NCBI GenBank assembly: GCA_963833885.1
Contig: CAWHZU010000013.1
Location: forward strand, 62,001-126,000
Reading direction: 5' to 3'
Origin: JASHPR01 sp963833885
GTDB taxonomy: Bacteria; Actinomycetota; Actinomycetes; Streptosporangiales; Streptosporangiaceae
Length of the DNA stretch: 64,000 nucleotides
Shown piece after piece: positions 1 through 8,500 of this stretch. A program made the position numbers and the translations under genes. The notes beneath the pieces are model-generated. The model searched no databases. It saw only the letters and a program-made list of their open reading frames with translations, and had not been told where the DNA came from. Every line of letters begins with the position of its first letter. The first letter of the stretch is position 1.

Positions 1-137
1 TCGGCGTCGGCCGTCCCGAGAACCGCCCGGCATACCCGCAGCACGGTCGCGCCGTGCTCGGCGACGATGGTTTCGAACGGCTGCTTGAGCGTCACGTGCT
101 GTAGACGTCCGGCGCGGGCCAAACGTGAGGTGCTCAT
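1..137 (-). CDS. RNA polymerase sigma factor, N-terminal fragment (cut by window edge)
   Basis: Reading leftward from ATG at 137, the frame stays open to the window edge and gives about 45 residues. They include FETIVAEHGATVLRVCRAVL, which resembles the start of region 2 in actinobacterial ECF-type sigma factors, the part that binds core RNA polymerase. Its ATG overlaps the TGA of the upstream membrane-protein gene (ATGA), suggesting coupled translation. An internal GTG at 95 could be the true start. Region 4 and any extra domain lie outside the window, so the subgroup cannot be assigned. Confidence 0.6.
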   Translation of the reverse strand, partial: MSTSRLARAGRLQHVTLKQPFETIVAEHGATVLRVCRAVLGTADA

Positions 138-544
138 GGCAGCAGCCTTGCCGATCCGGCCGGGTCGCGCCGCCCGGGATGGTCAGCCGGCCGGCGGCGT
201 TCCCGGCGGCCTGGAGCCGGCTCCCAGGGCGGTGCTCCGGCCACCCTTGGCACGCGGGCCGCGCGCGCGGCGTGCCGGGGGCCGCCGGGGCCTGCCGGGC
301 GCGGGCCCGCTGGGTAGGCGCCGACGCGGGGCGTCCGCGGGATCGGGAAGGTTGCGTCGTTCGGCCCGCCGTGTGATCGCGGGCCGGTGTGCGCGGGGGC
401 GGTGGCCGCCAGCTCGTCAGTGACCTGCCAGAACTGCGGCATGAGGGCCCAGAACAGCACGACCAGCACCACCAGGGCGGCCGCCGCGGACAGAACCCCA
501 TCGTTCGGTGCTGCGGAAATGTTCAGGTACCGCCCCAGGTCCAT
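134..544 (-). CDS. small single-pass membrane protein with Pro/Arg-rich tail
   Basis: A 136-residue frame. After a short N-terminus (MDLGRYLNIS...) comes one clear membrane segment (about residues 18-36, rich in Val, Leu, Ala), then a Pro/Gly/Arg-rich tail. Third codon positions stay G/C-rich to the end, and the stop overlaps the start of the sigma gene as ATGA; both support a real gene. The start is uncertain: GTG at 568 and ATG at 580 are in frame and none has a good Shine-Dalgarno. A role as a membrane partner of the sigma factor is only inference from the coupling. The tail composition resembles non-coding translation, so part of the frame could be wrong. Confidence 0.45.
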   Translation of the reverse strand: MDLGRYLNISAAPNDGVLSAAAALVVLVVLFWALMPQFWQVTDELAATAPAHTGPRSHGGPNDATFPIPRTPRVGAYPAGPRPAGPGGPRHAARAARVPRVAGAPPWEPAPGRRERRRPADHPGRRDPAGSARLLP

Positions 545-710
545 TCCGCAAGTATCGGTCGTACTCACAACATCGTGCATGCGAAAGTGCGTTTCACGTG
601 TTATGTCACCCAGGTCAGCGGCCTGACATGCGGGTTTCAGGGTTCTGCGGCGTGCCCCGCACCGCGGCGCGTTTGACTGCCGAGGGGCAGACAGTCCAAG
701 ATCTTCAAGC

Positions 711-1985
711 GTGAGCACCGAGGTTGCCGTGTACGTCGCCGTCGGTGGACGGAACGTGCTGGCCGGCCGGCTCCAGCCGGACGACAGCGGGCGGGCGGTG
801 GCAGGCTTCGCCTACGACGATCGCTACCTCGCAGATCCGGCCGCCTACCCGCTCGATCCCGAGCTGCCACTTGTCCCGGGCGAACTGCAGCCCGGCCAGG
901 GCCGCCCGACCTTCGGGGCGTTCGCCGACAGCTCTCCGGACGGGTGGGGCTGGTCGCTGATCAGGCGCGCCGAGCTCGCGCGGGCCGAGGAGGAGGGTAC
1001 GGAGCCGGTCCCGATCGGGGTGCTCGACGTGCTCACCGGCGTGCGGGACGACCTGCGTCAGGGGGCACTGCGCTACGGCCGCGGCGACGAGGGGCCGTTC
1101 CTCGCGGACGTGACCTCGGCTCCGCCCGGCCTGGCAGACCTGCCGGGCCTGCTCGAGATTGCCGCGCGTTTCGAGCAGGACGCCGTCACCTACGCGGACG
1201 TCGAGCTGCTGGTGCGGGCCGGCGCCTCCATCGGCGGCTGGCGGCCGAAGGTGCACTTCGCTGACGCGGCCGGCCGGGCCGCGATCGCCAAGCTGCCGAA
1301 GGCCGGCTGGGACACCTGGGACGTGATGACCTGGGAGAAGGTGGCACACGACCTGGCCCGTGCCGCCGGGATGTCGCTGCCGGACTCCGAGCTTGTCGAG
1401 GTGGACGACGCGCACGTGTTCATCGTGACCCGCTTCGACCGCCAGGCCAGCGTCCGGCTCGGCTACGCGAGCGCGAGGACGATGCTCAACGCGGTCTACG
1501 GAGAGCAGCGCAGCTACCTCGAGATCGCCGAGGTGATCGAGGAGCACTCCCCGGACGCAGCCGCCGACCTGGTCGAGCTCTGGCGCCGCATCGCGTTCTC
1601 GGTGCTGATCTCCAACACCGATGACCATCTCCGCAACCACGGGTTCCTGCACCACGGAGGCGGCTCCTGGGCGCTGTCGCCCGCGTTCGACCTCAACCCC
1701 AATCCCGCGGCCGGCCCGAAGCATCTGAGCACCGCCATCGACCTCACCGACACGGCCGCGAGCGTCGACACGCTGATGAGCGTCGCCGATCGGTTCGGGC
1801 TGGACGCCAGCGCAGCGGTGTTGGTCCTCGCCGAGGTCACCCAGGCCGTGGCGGCCTGGCGGGACGTCGCGCTCTCCTGCGGGCTGCAGCAGGAGGACCT
1901 GGACGCGATGGAGCCCGCGTTCGAGCATGCCGAAACGGAGCGCGCGCGGGCGCTGACCGCCGGCCTGCTCGGGGACCTCGCCTGA
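711..1985 (+). CDS. HipA-like serine/threonine kinase (orphan type II toxin homologue)
   Basis: A 424-residue HipA-family kinase, about the usual length. The N-terminal subdomain (1-100) is followed by the kinase core. Visible motifs are SIGGWRPK near Ser173 (the region of the autophosphorylated Ser loop in E. coli HipA), the catalytic loop ISNTDDHLRNHGF at 300-312 with probable catalytic Asp304, and LSPAFDLNP with metal-binding Asp327. E. coli HipA phosphorylates glutamyl-tRNA synthetase; the target here is unknown. The start is GTG with no strong Shine-Dalgarno. No HipB-type HTH gene lies next to it, which is unusual for a toxin-antitoxin pair, although some actinobacterial HipA-like genes stand alone. 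Confidence 0.85.
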   Translation: MSTEVAVYVAVGGRNVLAGRLQPDDSGRAVAGFAYDDRYLADPAAYPLDPELPLVPGELQPGQGRPTFGAFADSSPDGWGWSLIRRAELARAEEEGTEPVPIGVLDVLTGVRDDLRQGALRYGRGDEGPFLADVTSAPPGLADLPGLLEIAARFEQDAVTYADVELLVRAGASIGGWRPKVHFADAAGRAAIAKLPKAGWDTWDVMTWEKVAHDLARAAGMSLPDSELVEVDDAHVFIVTRFDRQASVRLGYASARTMLNAVYGEQRSYLEIAEVIEEHSPDAAADLVELWRRIAFSVLISNTDDHLRNHGFLHHGGGSWALSPAFDLNPNPAAGPKHLSTAIDLTDTAASVDTLMSVADRFGLDASAAVLVLAEVTQAVAAWRDVALSCGLQQEDLDAMEPAFEHAETERARALTAGLLGDLA

Positions 1986-2000
1986 CCCTGCTGTCCGCTG

Positions 2001-2603
2001 TCACCGGCTCCCGGCGAGCAGCGCGACCAGTTCGTCCGCGAGCCGGTCGTCGAGCGGCTCCCGGGTGGCCAGCACCCGGTACCAGAGCACGCCGAACACT
2101 ACGTCGGTGACCGTGCCGGCCGACACCCCGGCCGGAAGCTCGCCGCGGGCCCTGGCGCGGTCCAGGATGACGCCCAGGGCATCCCTGCGGCGCAGCAGGA
2201 ACGCCTCCCGGAACCGCTGCCCGAACGCCTCGTCGATCTGGGCCCTGGCCATCAGGGCGCGCAGCAGGTCGGTCATCTGCCGCTGGCGGCCGAGCGCGAA
2301 GCTGGCGGTCAGGAAGGCCCGCAGGTCGTCGCGGAAACTGCCCTCGTCCTCGACCGGCACGTGCAAGGCGGCCTTGGCCGCCCCGGCCTCGAGCAGCACG
2401 TCATCCTTTGACGGCCACCAGCGGTAGATCGTCTGCTTGCCGGTACCGGAGCGTGCGGCGATCCCGTCGATGGTCAGCGCCGCGTAGCCGGCCTCGGCGG
2501 TGAGCTCGAGCGCGGCGGCGAGGATCGCCTGCCGGGCCTCCTCGCTGCGCCTGCGGCCGGGCCGTGCGTGGTCCTGGTCGGTTTGGTCGGTCACGGCACT
2601 CAT
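2001..2603 (-). CDS. TetR-family transcriptional regulator
   Basis: 200 residues. The N-terminal TetR HTH runs from about 20 to 70 (RQAILAAALELTAEAGYAAL, then IAARSGTGKQTIYRWWPSKD), followed by an all-helical ligand domain of the AcrR-like C-terminal type. ATG at 2603 is preferred because the longer frame would run across the divergent promoter region. It faces the SDR gene at 2663 across 59 bp that contain a perfect 12-bp palindrome, the usual arrangement for a TetR repressor controlling itself and a divergent target. The effector is unknown. Confidence 0.9.
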   Translation of the reverse strand: MSAVTDQTDQDHARPGRRRSEEARQAILAAALELTAEAGYAALTIDGIAARSGTGKQTIYRWWPSKDDVLLEAGAAKAALHVPVEDEGSFRDDLRAFLTASFALGRQRQMTDLLRALMARAQIDEAFGQRFREAFLLRRRDALGVILDRARARGELPAGVSAGTVTDVVFGVLWYRVLATREPLDDRLADELVALLAGSR

Positions 2604-2622
2604 GCTAGCGTACAAAGCGAGA

Positions 2623-2634
2623 CGAGACGTCTCG
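2623..2634. promoter_or_regulatory. probable TetR operator palindrome
   Basis: CGAGACGTCTCG is a perfect 12-bp palindrome centred in the 59-bp gap between the divergent TetR and SDR starts. Position and symmetry fit an operator for the neighbouring TetR protein; this is inferred from context. Confidence 0.6.
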
Positions 2635-2662
2635 GTTCGATTCGAAGAGAGAGGGATCACCC

Positions 2663-3382
2663 ATGAGCGACCGCACGGCACTCGTCGTGGGCGGCACGTC
2701 CGGCATCGGCCTGGCCACCGCGCGACGGCTGCACGCCCTGGGGGCTGACGTCCACATCGCCGGGCGCAGCAAGGAACGGCTCGACGGCGTGGCGGCCAGC
2801 GACCCGGACCTGGTCGGCCACCAGGCCGACGGCGGCAACGCGGTGGAGATCGGCGCGCTGGCCGAGGCGATCGGCCCCATCGACTGGCTGATCGTCACGC
2901 TGAGCGGCAGCGAGGGCATCGGCCCGATCGCCGATCTGGACCTCGGCATGCTCCGGCGTGCCTTCGACGCGAAGTTCTGGGGCCACATCACCACGGTGCA
3001 GGCGGCCCTGCCGCAGCTCACTCCGGCCGGGTCGATCACGCTGCTCGGCGCGATCACAGCCCACGCCGCCGCGCCCGGCACGGCCGGCATCGCGGCGATC
3101 AACGCGGCCGTCGAGGCCCTCGTCAAGCCGCTGGCCGCCGAGCTCGCGCCGATCAGGGTCAACGGCGTGTCGCCCGGCTTCGTGGACACCCCGTGGTGGA
3201 GCGGACTGCCCGAGGAAGCCAGGCAGGCCTACTTCGCCCAGGCGGCGCAGGTGCTGCCGGTACGGCGGATCGCCACCGCCGACGACATCGCCGAGGCGGT
3301 CGTACTGGCCGCGACCAACCCGAACCTGACCGGCACCATCATCGAGGCCGACGGCGGCGCCCGGTTCGTGTCGATCACCTAG
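2663..3382 (+). CDS. SDR-family protein lacking the catalytic Tyr/Lys
   Basis: 239 residues with a short-chain dehydrogenase fold: nucleotide motif GGTSGIG at 10-16 and the C-terminal RVNGVSPGFVDT signature near 165-176. Where the family has YxxxK, this protein reads IAAIN (Ile143, Asn147), so both catalytic residues are missing. The NAD(P) site looks intact, and it may bind a nucleotide as an atypical or non-catalytic SDR. GAGAGAGGG before the ATG is the ribosome site. It is transcribed divergently from a TetR regulator, which probably controls it. It ends before a strong hairpin. Substrate unknown. Confidence 0.88.
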   Translation: MSDRTALVVGGTSGIGLATARRLHALGADVHIAGRSKERLDGVAASDPDLVGHQADGGNAVEIGALAEAIGPIDWLIVTLSGSEGIGPIADLDLGMLRRAFDAKFWGHITTVQAALPQLTPAGSITLLGAITAHAAAPGTAGIAAINAAVEALVKPLAAELAPIRVNGVSPGFVDTPWWSGLPEEARQAYFAQAAQVLPVRRIATADDIAEAVVLAATNPNLTGTIIEADGGARFVSIT

Positions 3383-3438
3383 CTGGCGCCCCGTCCGTCT
3401 CGACCACCTGGCTGGCACGCACCGCCCGTCCCAGTCCA

Positions 3439-3471
3439 CTACCGCCCGCCCCGGGTCGGGGCGGGCGGTAG
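3439..3471 (+). terminator. hairpin terminator after the SDR gene
   Basis: A perfect 14-bp GC-rich stem (arms 3439-3452 and 3458-3471) with a 5-nt GGGTC loop, 56 bp after the SDR stop. There is no T tract, which is common in high-GC actinomycetes. Confidence 0.75.
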
Positions 3472-3515
3472 CCTTCGTAGCAGCGCTGCCACCCGGGCAA
3501 AGGAGCCGATCTCCC

Positions 3516-4262
3516 ATGAGTCTCTTCCAGCGGGCCCACGACATCGTCGCGGCCAAGACCAACAAGGCGCTCGACGCCGCCGAAAAGCCCGACGAGATGC
3601 TCGACTACTCCTACGACCAGATGCTGGACCAGATCACCCAGGTCAAGCGGGGGCTGGTGACGATCGCGGCGTCACGCAAGCAGCTGGAACTGCAGGAGCA
3701 GCAGTTCGAGCACACCGTGGACCACCTGAACGACCAGGCCAAGGCCGCGCTCGCCCAGGGCCGGGAGGACCTGGCCAGGGAGGCCCTCTCCCGCAAGGCC
3801 GCCGCGCAGCAGCAGGCCGACGCGCTGGAGCCGCAGCACCAGCAGCTCACCGAGGAAGAGCAGAAGCTCGAGCAGACCCTCGCCGCGCTGCAGCAGCGGG
3901 TCAACGAGTTCCGCACCAAGAAGGAAACGCTGAAGGCGCAATACACCGCGGCGCAGGCGGAGAGTTCCGTGAACGAGTCGGTCACCGGGATCTCGCAGAC
4001 CTACGGGGACGCTGGTGCCGCGCTGCAGCGGGCCCAGGACAAGATCGCCAACATGCAGGCCCGTGCCGATGCCACAGATGAGCTGCTGCAGTCTGGGGTC
4101 CTCGAGGACGTCGGCGGGGACACCGACGACATCCAGAAGGAACTCGACGAGGCCGGCGCGAACGCGCAGGTCGACAAGGAACTCGCCGCGCTCAAGGCGC
4201 AGGTCGGACCGGGTAGCGCTCCCGCCGAGCTCCCCAGCGGCGACAGCAGCAGCACTAGCTAA
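3516..4262 (+). CDS. pspA: PspA/IM30-family membrane stress protein
   Basis: 248 residues, nearly all predicted coiled coil, starting MSLFQRAHDIVAAKTNKAL as in PspA/IM30 proteins. These bind damaged or stressed cytoplasmic membrane from inside and form ESCRT-III-like assemblies. The core (about 1-215) is rich in Gln, Glu and Ala; the last 25 residues are a Ser/Gly/Pro tail. AAAGGAG lies 7 nt before the ATG. It stands alone between two hairpins, so it is probably a single-gene transcript. No PspB/C or ClgR-like partner is nearby. Confidence 0.93.
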   Translation: MSLFQRAHDIVAAKTNKALDAAEKPDEMLDYSYDQMLDQITQVKRGLVTIAASRKQLELQEQQFEHTVDHLNDQAKAALAQGREDLAREALSRKAAAQQQADALEPQHQQLTEEEQKLEQTLAALQQRVNEFRTKKETLKAQYTAAQAESSVNESVTGISQTYGDAGAALQRAQDKIANMQARADATDELLQSGVLEDVGGDTDDIQKELDEAGANAQVDKELAALKAQVGPGSAPAELPSGDSSSTS

Positions 4263-4280
4263 CCCGGCAGGAACTCGCAT

Positions 4281-4304
4281 CGGCGGACCTCACAGGGTCC
4301 GCCG
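4281..4304 (+). terminator. hairpin terminator after pspA
   Basis: CGGCGGACC pairs perfectly with GGTCCGCCG (9 bp) around a 6-nt loop, 18 nt after the pspA stop. Confidence 0.6.
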
Positions 4305-4363
4305 ATTCCGCGCGCCGCAGCTCGCGCCCCTTCCCGCGCGCCATTAGTGTCGATGGGACCATC

Positions 4364-4383
4364 GCTGTCGCTAGAGCGACAGC
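4364..4383. repeat. near-perfect 20-bp inverted repeat
   Basis: Two perfect 9-bp arms (GCTGTCGCT / AGCGACAGC) separated by AG, in the gap between two convergent genes. It could be a bidirectional terminator element or a protein site. The 2-nt spacer makes a tight hairpin unlikely without opening the centre. Confidence 0.5.
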
Positions 4384-4630
4384 AATCTTCCGTTGATCAT
4401 GGTCGACGCGGGGTTCACGAGGGCTTTCCGGGGTTTTGCGGGGTTTCGGACGCGTGATCTGGGTTCCGGCTGCCTCACGCATCGTTTTCGGGCGGCCTTA
4501 ACGTCCGATGGCCATGAAGAGCGAGCCGACCGTGGAGTTGGCGATTGCGTGCGGGCGCGAGGTCGGCCGGTGGTGGCAGCAGAGCGTCGGCTGAGGTTGG
4601 CGGTTGCGCGCGGGCGGCAGGCCCGGCCGC

Positions 4631-5629
4631 TCAGGGGGAGGTGATCAGCTTGCGGCCGGGGATGACCGGGGAGACCCAGACGTCTCCGCCGCACGGGGCC
4701 ATCGACGCGGCAATCACCTTGCCAGCGCTCGCGCCTGGCAGGGTAACCCGGGCCTGGCTCGCCGCCGGGCACGCGGTTGCCTGCGGCTCGTTGGCCTGCG
4801 AGCCGGTTGGGTTGTCCCCGTATTCCAGCTCGAACGCCGCGTAGCCGCCGGGCCGCAGCGCCACCCGGTGCGGCGCGACCGCCGGGAAGAGGTAGGTGCC
4901 GGTCGCCGCGTCGTGCACGGTCGTCGGCAGCGCTTTCCCGCCCGTCCCGAGCAGCCGCAGGCCCGGGTACCCGAGCAGGTTGCAACCCGTCGCGGAGACG
5001 TTGTGCGCCGTGAATAGCACGCCAACGTGCCCGAGGCCGGCCCCGGTCCCGTGGTCCGCGATCCGCACGTCGCCGGCGGAGCACCGCGGCCAGGACGCGC
5101 TGGCCGCCGACGCAGCCGGGAGCACCCGAACCGCGGCGCTGACGCCGTTCAGGTCGGGAGACCCGGTCTTGCCGCAGACGCTGGCGGACGTCACCTCGGC
5201 GGTAAACAGCCCAGCCCGGCGGTAGGAATGGCCGAGCGCCAGCCCCTTGGCCGCCGGAGCCTGGTCGCCGCCGGAGCACCGCTGGGTCACCGAGGCGGAG
5301 GTGCCGTCGCCGAAGCTGATCGTCACGCTGGCCAGCCGAAGCCAGTGCGAGGTGCCCGCACCCGCCGATGCCTGGGTGGTAACGGTGACCAGGTCTCCGG
5401 TGAACGGCACCTGCTCGCTGGTCTGGAGGTAGAGCGTCGCCGCGGCCGCGCTTCCGCCCGTGGGGGTGGCGTCCGCGGGGGTGGCCGCCGCGGCGACGCT
5501 GGTCGTTGGCGCTGGCGGGTGGGAGCCACCCGGTGCCTGGCCCGGCGCAGGAGTCAGATGGCTGCCCCCGCAGCCCGCCAGCGCGGCCGCCGCGACAGCC
5601 GCCAGGATGATCGCCCGCCAGGCTTTCAC
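4631..5629 (-). CDS. DUF4232-domain lipoprotein
   Basis: 332 residues from GTG at 5629, preceded by AAGGGGG at a good distance; an ATG at 5671 is in frame but lies upstream of that site. The N-terminus is a lipoprotein signal (hydrophobic run ending LAGC), then a Pro/Thr/Ala linker to about residue 70, a middle beta-rich part with four Cys, and a C-terminal DUF4232 region (from about VRIADHGTGAG onward). Such proteins are anchored outside the membrane of actinobacteria; their function is unknown. It is convergent with pspA. Confidence 0.85.
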   Translation of the reverse strand: MKAWRAIILAAVAAAALAGCGGSHLTPAPGQAPGGSHPPAPTTSVAAAATPADATPTGGSAAAATLYLQTSEQVPFTGDLVTVTTQASAGAGTSHWLRLASVTISFGDGTSASVTQRCSGGDQAPAAKGLALGHSYRRAGLFTAEVTSASVCGKTGSPDLNGVSAAVRVLPAASAASASWPRCSAGDVRIADHGTGAGLGHVGVLFTAHNVSATGCNLLGYPGLRLLGTGGKALPTTVHDAATGTYLFPAVAPHRVALRPGGYAAFELEYGDNPTGSQANEPQATACPAASQARVTLPGASAGKVIAASMAPCGGDVWVSPVIPGRKLITSP

Positions 5630-5755
5630 GGTCGGCCCCCTTAACTGCTTGCCTGACTCTCCAGACGCCAATGGCAGCGGGATGGTTGGGTCTGATTGCG
5701 GGCAGAGTCGGTAGGGCCGTTACGTTCCGGCTGATGTTCGTGATCTCATGGCGTC

Positions 5756-6925
<1,170 letters not shown>

Positions 6926-6951
6926 CCCGAGCGCGCACGCAGGCGATTTGC

Positions 6952-6969
6952 GTTGGAGTGCGCTCTAAC
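6952..6969 (+). promoter_or_regulatory. MerR-type operator dyad
   Basis: GTTGGAGTG / CGCTCTAAC is an 18-bp imperfect dyad (7 of 9 positions pair) just upstream of the merR start, at the place and with the shape of operators recognised by MerR-family proteins. Autoregulation of merR and the aldo-keto reductase gene is inferred. Confidence 0.6.
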
Positions 6970-6985
6970 GCTTAGGGTCGTATGC

Positions 6986-7360
6986 GTGACCGGCTGGACC
7001 ACCAGGGAGGCCGCCGAGAAGTGCGGGCTGACCCAGTACACGCTGCGCTGGTATGAACGCATCGGCCTGCTTGACCGGGTCGAGCGTACCGCCGACGGGC
7101 GCCGGCGCTTCAGTGATTCCGACCTCGACTGGCTGATGCTGCTGAGCAAGCTCCGTGCGACCCGGATGCCGGTGCGCGACATGCTCACCTATGCCGAGCT
7201 GGTGCGGTCGGGAGCGCGCGAGCAGGAACGGATCGACCTGCTGCGGGTGCACCGCGAACGGGTCCGCCAGGCCCAGCTGGAACAGCAGGAATGCCTGAAC
7301 CTGCTCGACGCAAAGATCGGGCACTACTGCAGCAGCCTGGCTGCAGCCGGACAAGGATAG
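6986..7360 (+). CDS. MerR-family transcriptional regulator
   Basis: 124 residues from GTG at 6986. The longer in-frame start would run through the operator. The MerR winged HTH opens the protein (TTREAAEKCGLTQYTLRWYE, then GLLDRVERTADGRRRFSDSD), followed by a dimerisation helix (RVRQAQLEQQECLNLLDAKI). No cluster of metal-binding Cys is present, so it is more like the small-molecule or redox MerR proteins found next to aldo-keto reductases. The reductase starts 13 bp after its stop, so the two probably form one operon. Confidence 0.9.
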   Translation: MTGWTTREAAEKCGLTQYTLRWYERIGLLDRVERTADGRRRFSDSDLDWLMLLSKLRATRMPVRDMLTYAELVRSGAREQERIDLLRVHRERVRQAQLEQQECLNLLDAKIGHYCSSLAAAGQG

Positions 7361-7372
7361 AGCGGAGCTGAC

Positions 7373-8326
7373 GTGCGCAAGGTTTCACTGGGTGAACTGA
7401 CGGTCTCGGCGCAGGGCCTGGGCTGCATGGGGATGAGCGAGTGGTACGGCCGGCCCGACTGGGACGAGTCGATCGCGACCATCCACCGCGCGCTCGACCT
7501 CGGCGTGACCTTCATCGACACCGCGGACATCTACGGCACCGGCCACAACGAGGTGCTTGTCGGCCGGGGAATCGTCGGCCGGCGTGACGAGGTGCAGCTC
7601 GCCACGAAGTTCGGCATCGACCGGTCCGGCGGCGACGACAAGCGGGTCATCCGCGGTGAGCGCGGTTACGTGAAGCAGGCCTGCGAGTCGTCGCTGACCC
7701 GCCTGGGCGTGGACGTGATCGACCTGTACTACCTGCACCGGCCGCCGCAGACCGCGGAGATCGAGGAGACCGTCGGTGCCATGGCGGAGCTGGTCGCCGA
7801 GGGCAAGGTGCGCTACCTCGGGCTGTCCGAGGTGGACAGCGCCCTGCTGCGCCGGGCCTACGCGGTGCACCCGATCACGGCGGTGCAGAGCGAGTACTCG
7901 CTGTGGGCCAGGGACCCGGAGACCACCGTGCTCGACGCCCTGCGAGAGCTCGGAGTCGGGCTGGTGCCGTACTCGCCGCTCGGCCGCGGCTTCCTCACCG
8001 GCACGGTCGACGTTGCGGCGCTCGATGCGAGGGACTTCCGCAGCCACAACCCGCGGTTCACCGGGTCCGCCCTCGAGGCGAACCAGGCCATCGCCCACGC
8101 GGTGCGCAAGGTGGCCGACGCCAAGGGTGTCACGCCGGCTCAGGTGGCCCTGGCGTGGGTGCAGGGCCAGGGCGAGCGGCTCGGCATCCCGGTGGTCCCG
8201 ATCCCCGGCACCAAGCGGGTGAAGTGGCTGGAGCAGAACGTGGCCGCGGTCGACATCACGCTCACGCCGGACGAGATGGCAGTGCTGGATCCGCTCGGCG
8301 ACCAGGTCGTCGGGGCCCGCTACTAA
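7373..8326 (+). CDS. aldo/keto reductase
   Basis: 317 residues, an AKR TIM barrel with the full catalytic tetrad: Asp49, Tyr54, Lys79 and His122. It reduces carbonyls with NADPH in the cytoplasm; the substrate cannot be told from sequence. GTG start with GGAGC upstream. It lies directly behind the merR gene and ends at a strong hairpin, so the pair is one regulated unit. Confidence 0.93.
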   Translation: MRKVSLGELTVSAQGLGCMGMSEWYGRPDWDESIATIHRALDLGVTFIDTADIYGTGHNEVLVGRGIVGRRDEVQLATKFGIDRSGGDDKRVIRGERGYVKQACESSLTRLGVDVIDLYYLHRPPQTAEIEETVGAMAELVAEGKVRYLGLSEVDSALLRRAYAVHPITAVQSEYSLWARDPETTVLDALRELGVGLVPYSPLGRGFLTGTVDVAALDARDFRSHNPRFTGSALEANQAIAHAVRKVADAKGVTPAQVALAWVQGQGERLGIPVVPIPGTKRVKWLEQNVAAVDITLTPDEMAVLDPLGDQVVGARY

Positions 8327-8357
8327 TCCCGGGCTCGCCGTTCACCCCCTGTTCGGG

Positions 8358-8405
8358 GTCGCGGGGCCCATGCTGGTGTTCTCATACCGGCGTGGGCCCC
8401 GCGAC
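8358..8405 (+). terminator. strong hairpin terminator after the aldo/keto reductase gene
   Basis: A 16-bp stem with one G-T pair (arms 8358-8373 and 8390-8405) and a 16-nt loop, starting 32 bp after the stop. It closes the merR-reductase unit. Confidence 0.75.
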
Positions 8406-8453
8406 TGTGTTGCAGGCTCCCGGTGCGGGGATCACGGGGTTAACGGGGTACGG

Positions 8454-8499
8454 CCGACTGCGGGGGAGCGGAAATGCCGACTGCGGGGGAGCGGAAATG
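8454..8499 (+). repeat. 23-bp perfect tandem duplication carrying ribosome site and start codon
   Basis: Positions 8454-8476 and 8477-8499 are identical. Each copy carries GGGGGAG and ends in ATG. The second ATG is the start of the lipoprotein gene. The first opens a 9-codon frame (next entry). Confidence 0.9.
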
Positions 8500-8500
8500 A
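8474..8500 (+). CDS. 8-residue upstream ORF coupled to the lipoprotein start
   Basis: The first copy of the duplicated start unit opens MPTAGERK and stops at TGA 8498-8500, which overlaps the next ATG (8497) as ATGA. It has its own GGGGGAG. Whether it is translated is unknown; as a leader it would feed ribosomes to the lipoprotein start. Confidence 0.4.
   Translation: MPTAGERK

Larger units (their letters stand above)
4263..4630. other. intergenic region between convergent pspA and the DUF4232 gene
   Basis: This 368-bp gap holds the pspA terminator and, at 4364-4383, a second inverted repeat with 9-bp arms (GCTGTCGCT and AGCGACAGC) two bases apart. The following 240 bp contain G-rich runs but no frame with convincing coding character on either strand. 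Confidence 0.5.

Noticed and set aside
705..1928. 407-codon minus-strand frame opposite hipA
   Set aside because: Shadow of the HipA gene; no domain, no ribosome site.
2630..2645. GGTTCGATTCG resembling a tRNA T-arm
   Set aside because: No acceptor or anticodon stem can be formed; it is in the TetR/SDR promoter.
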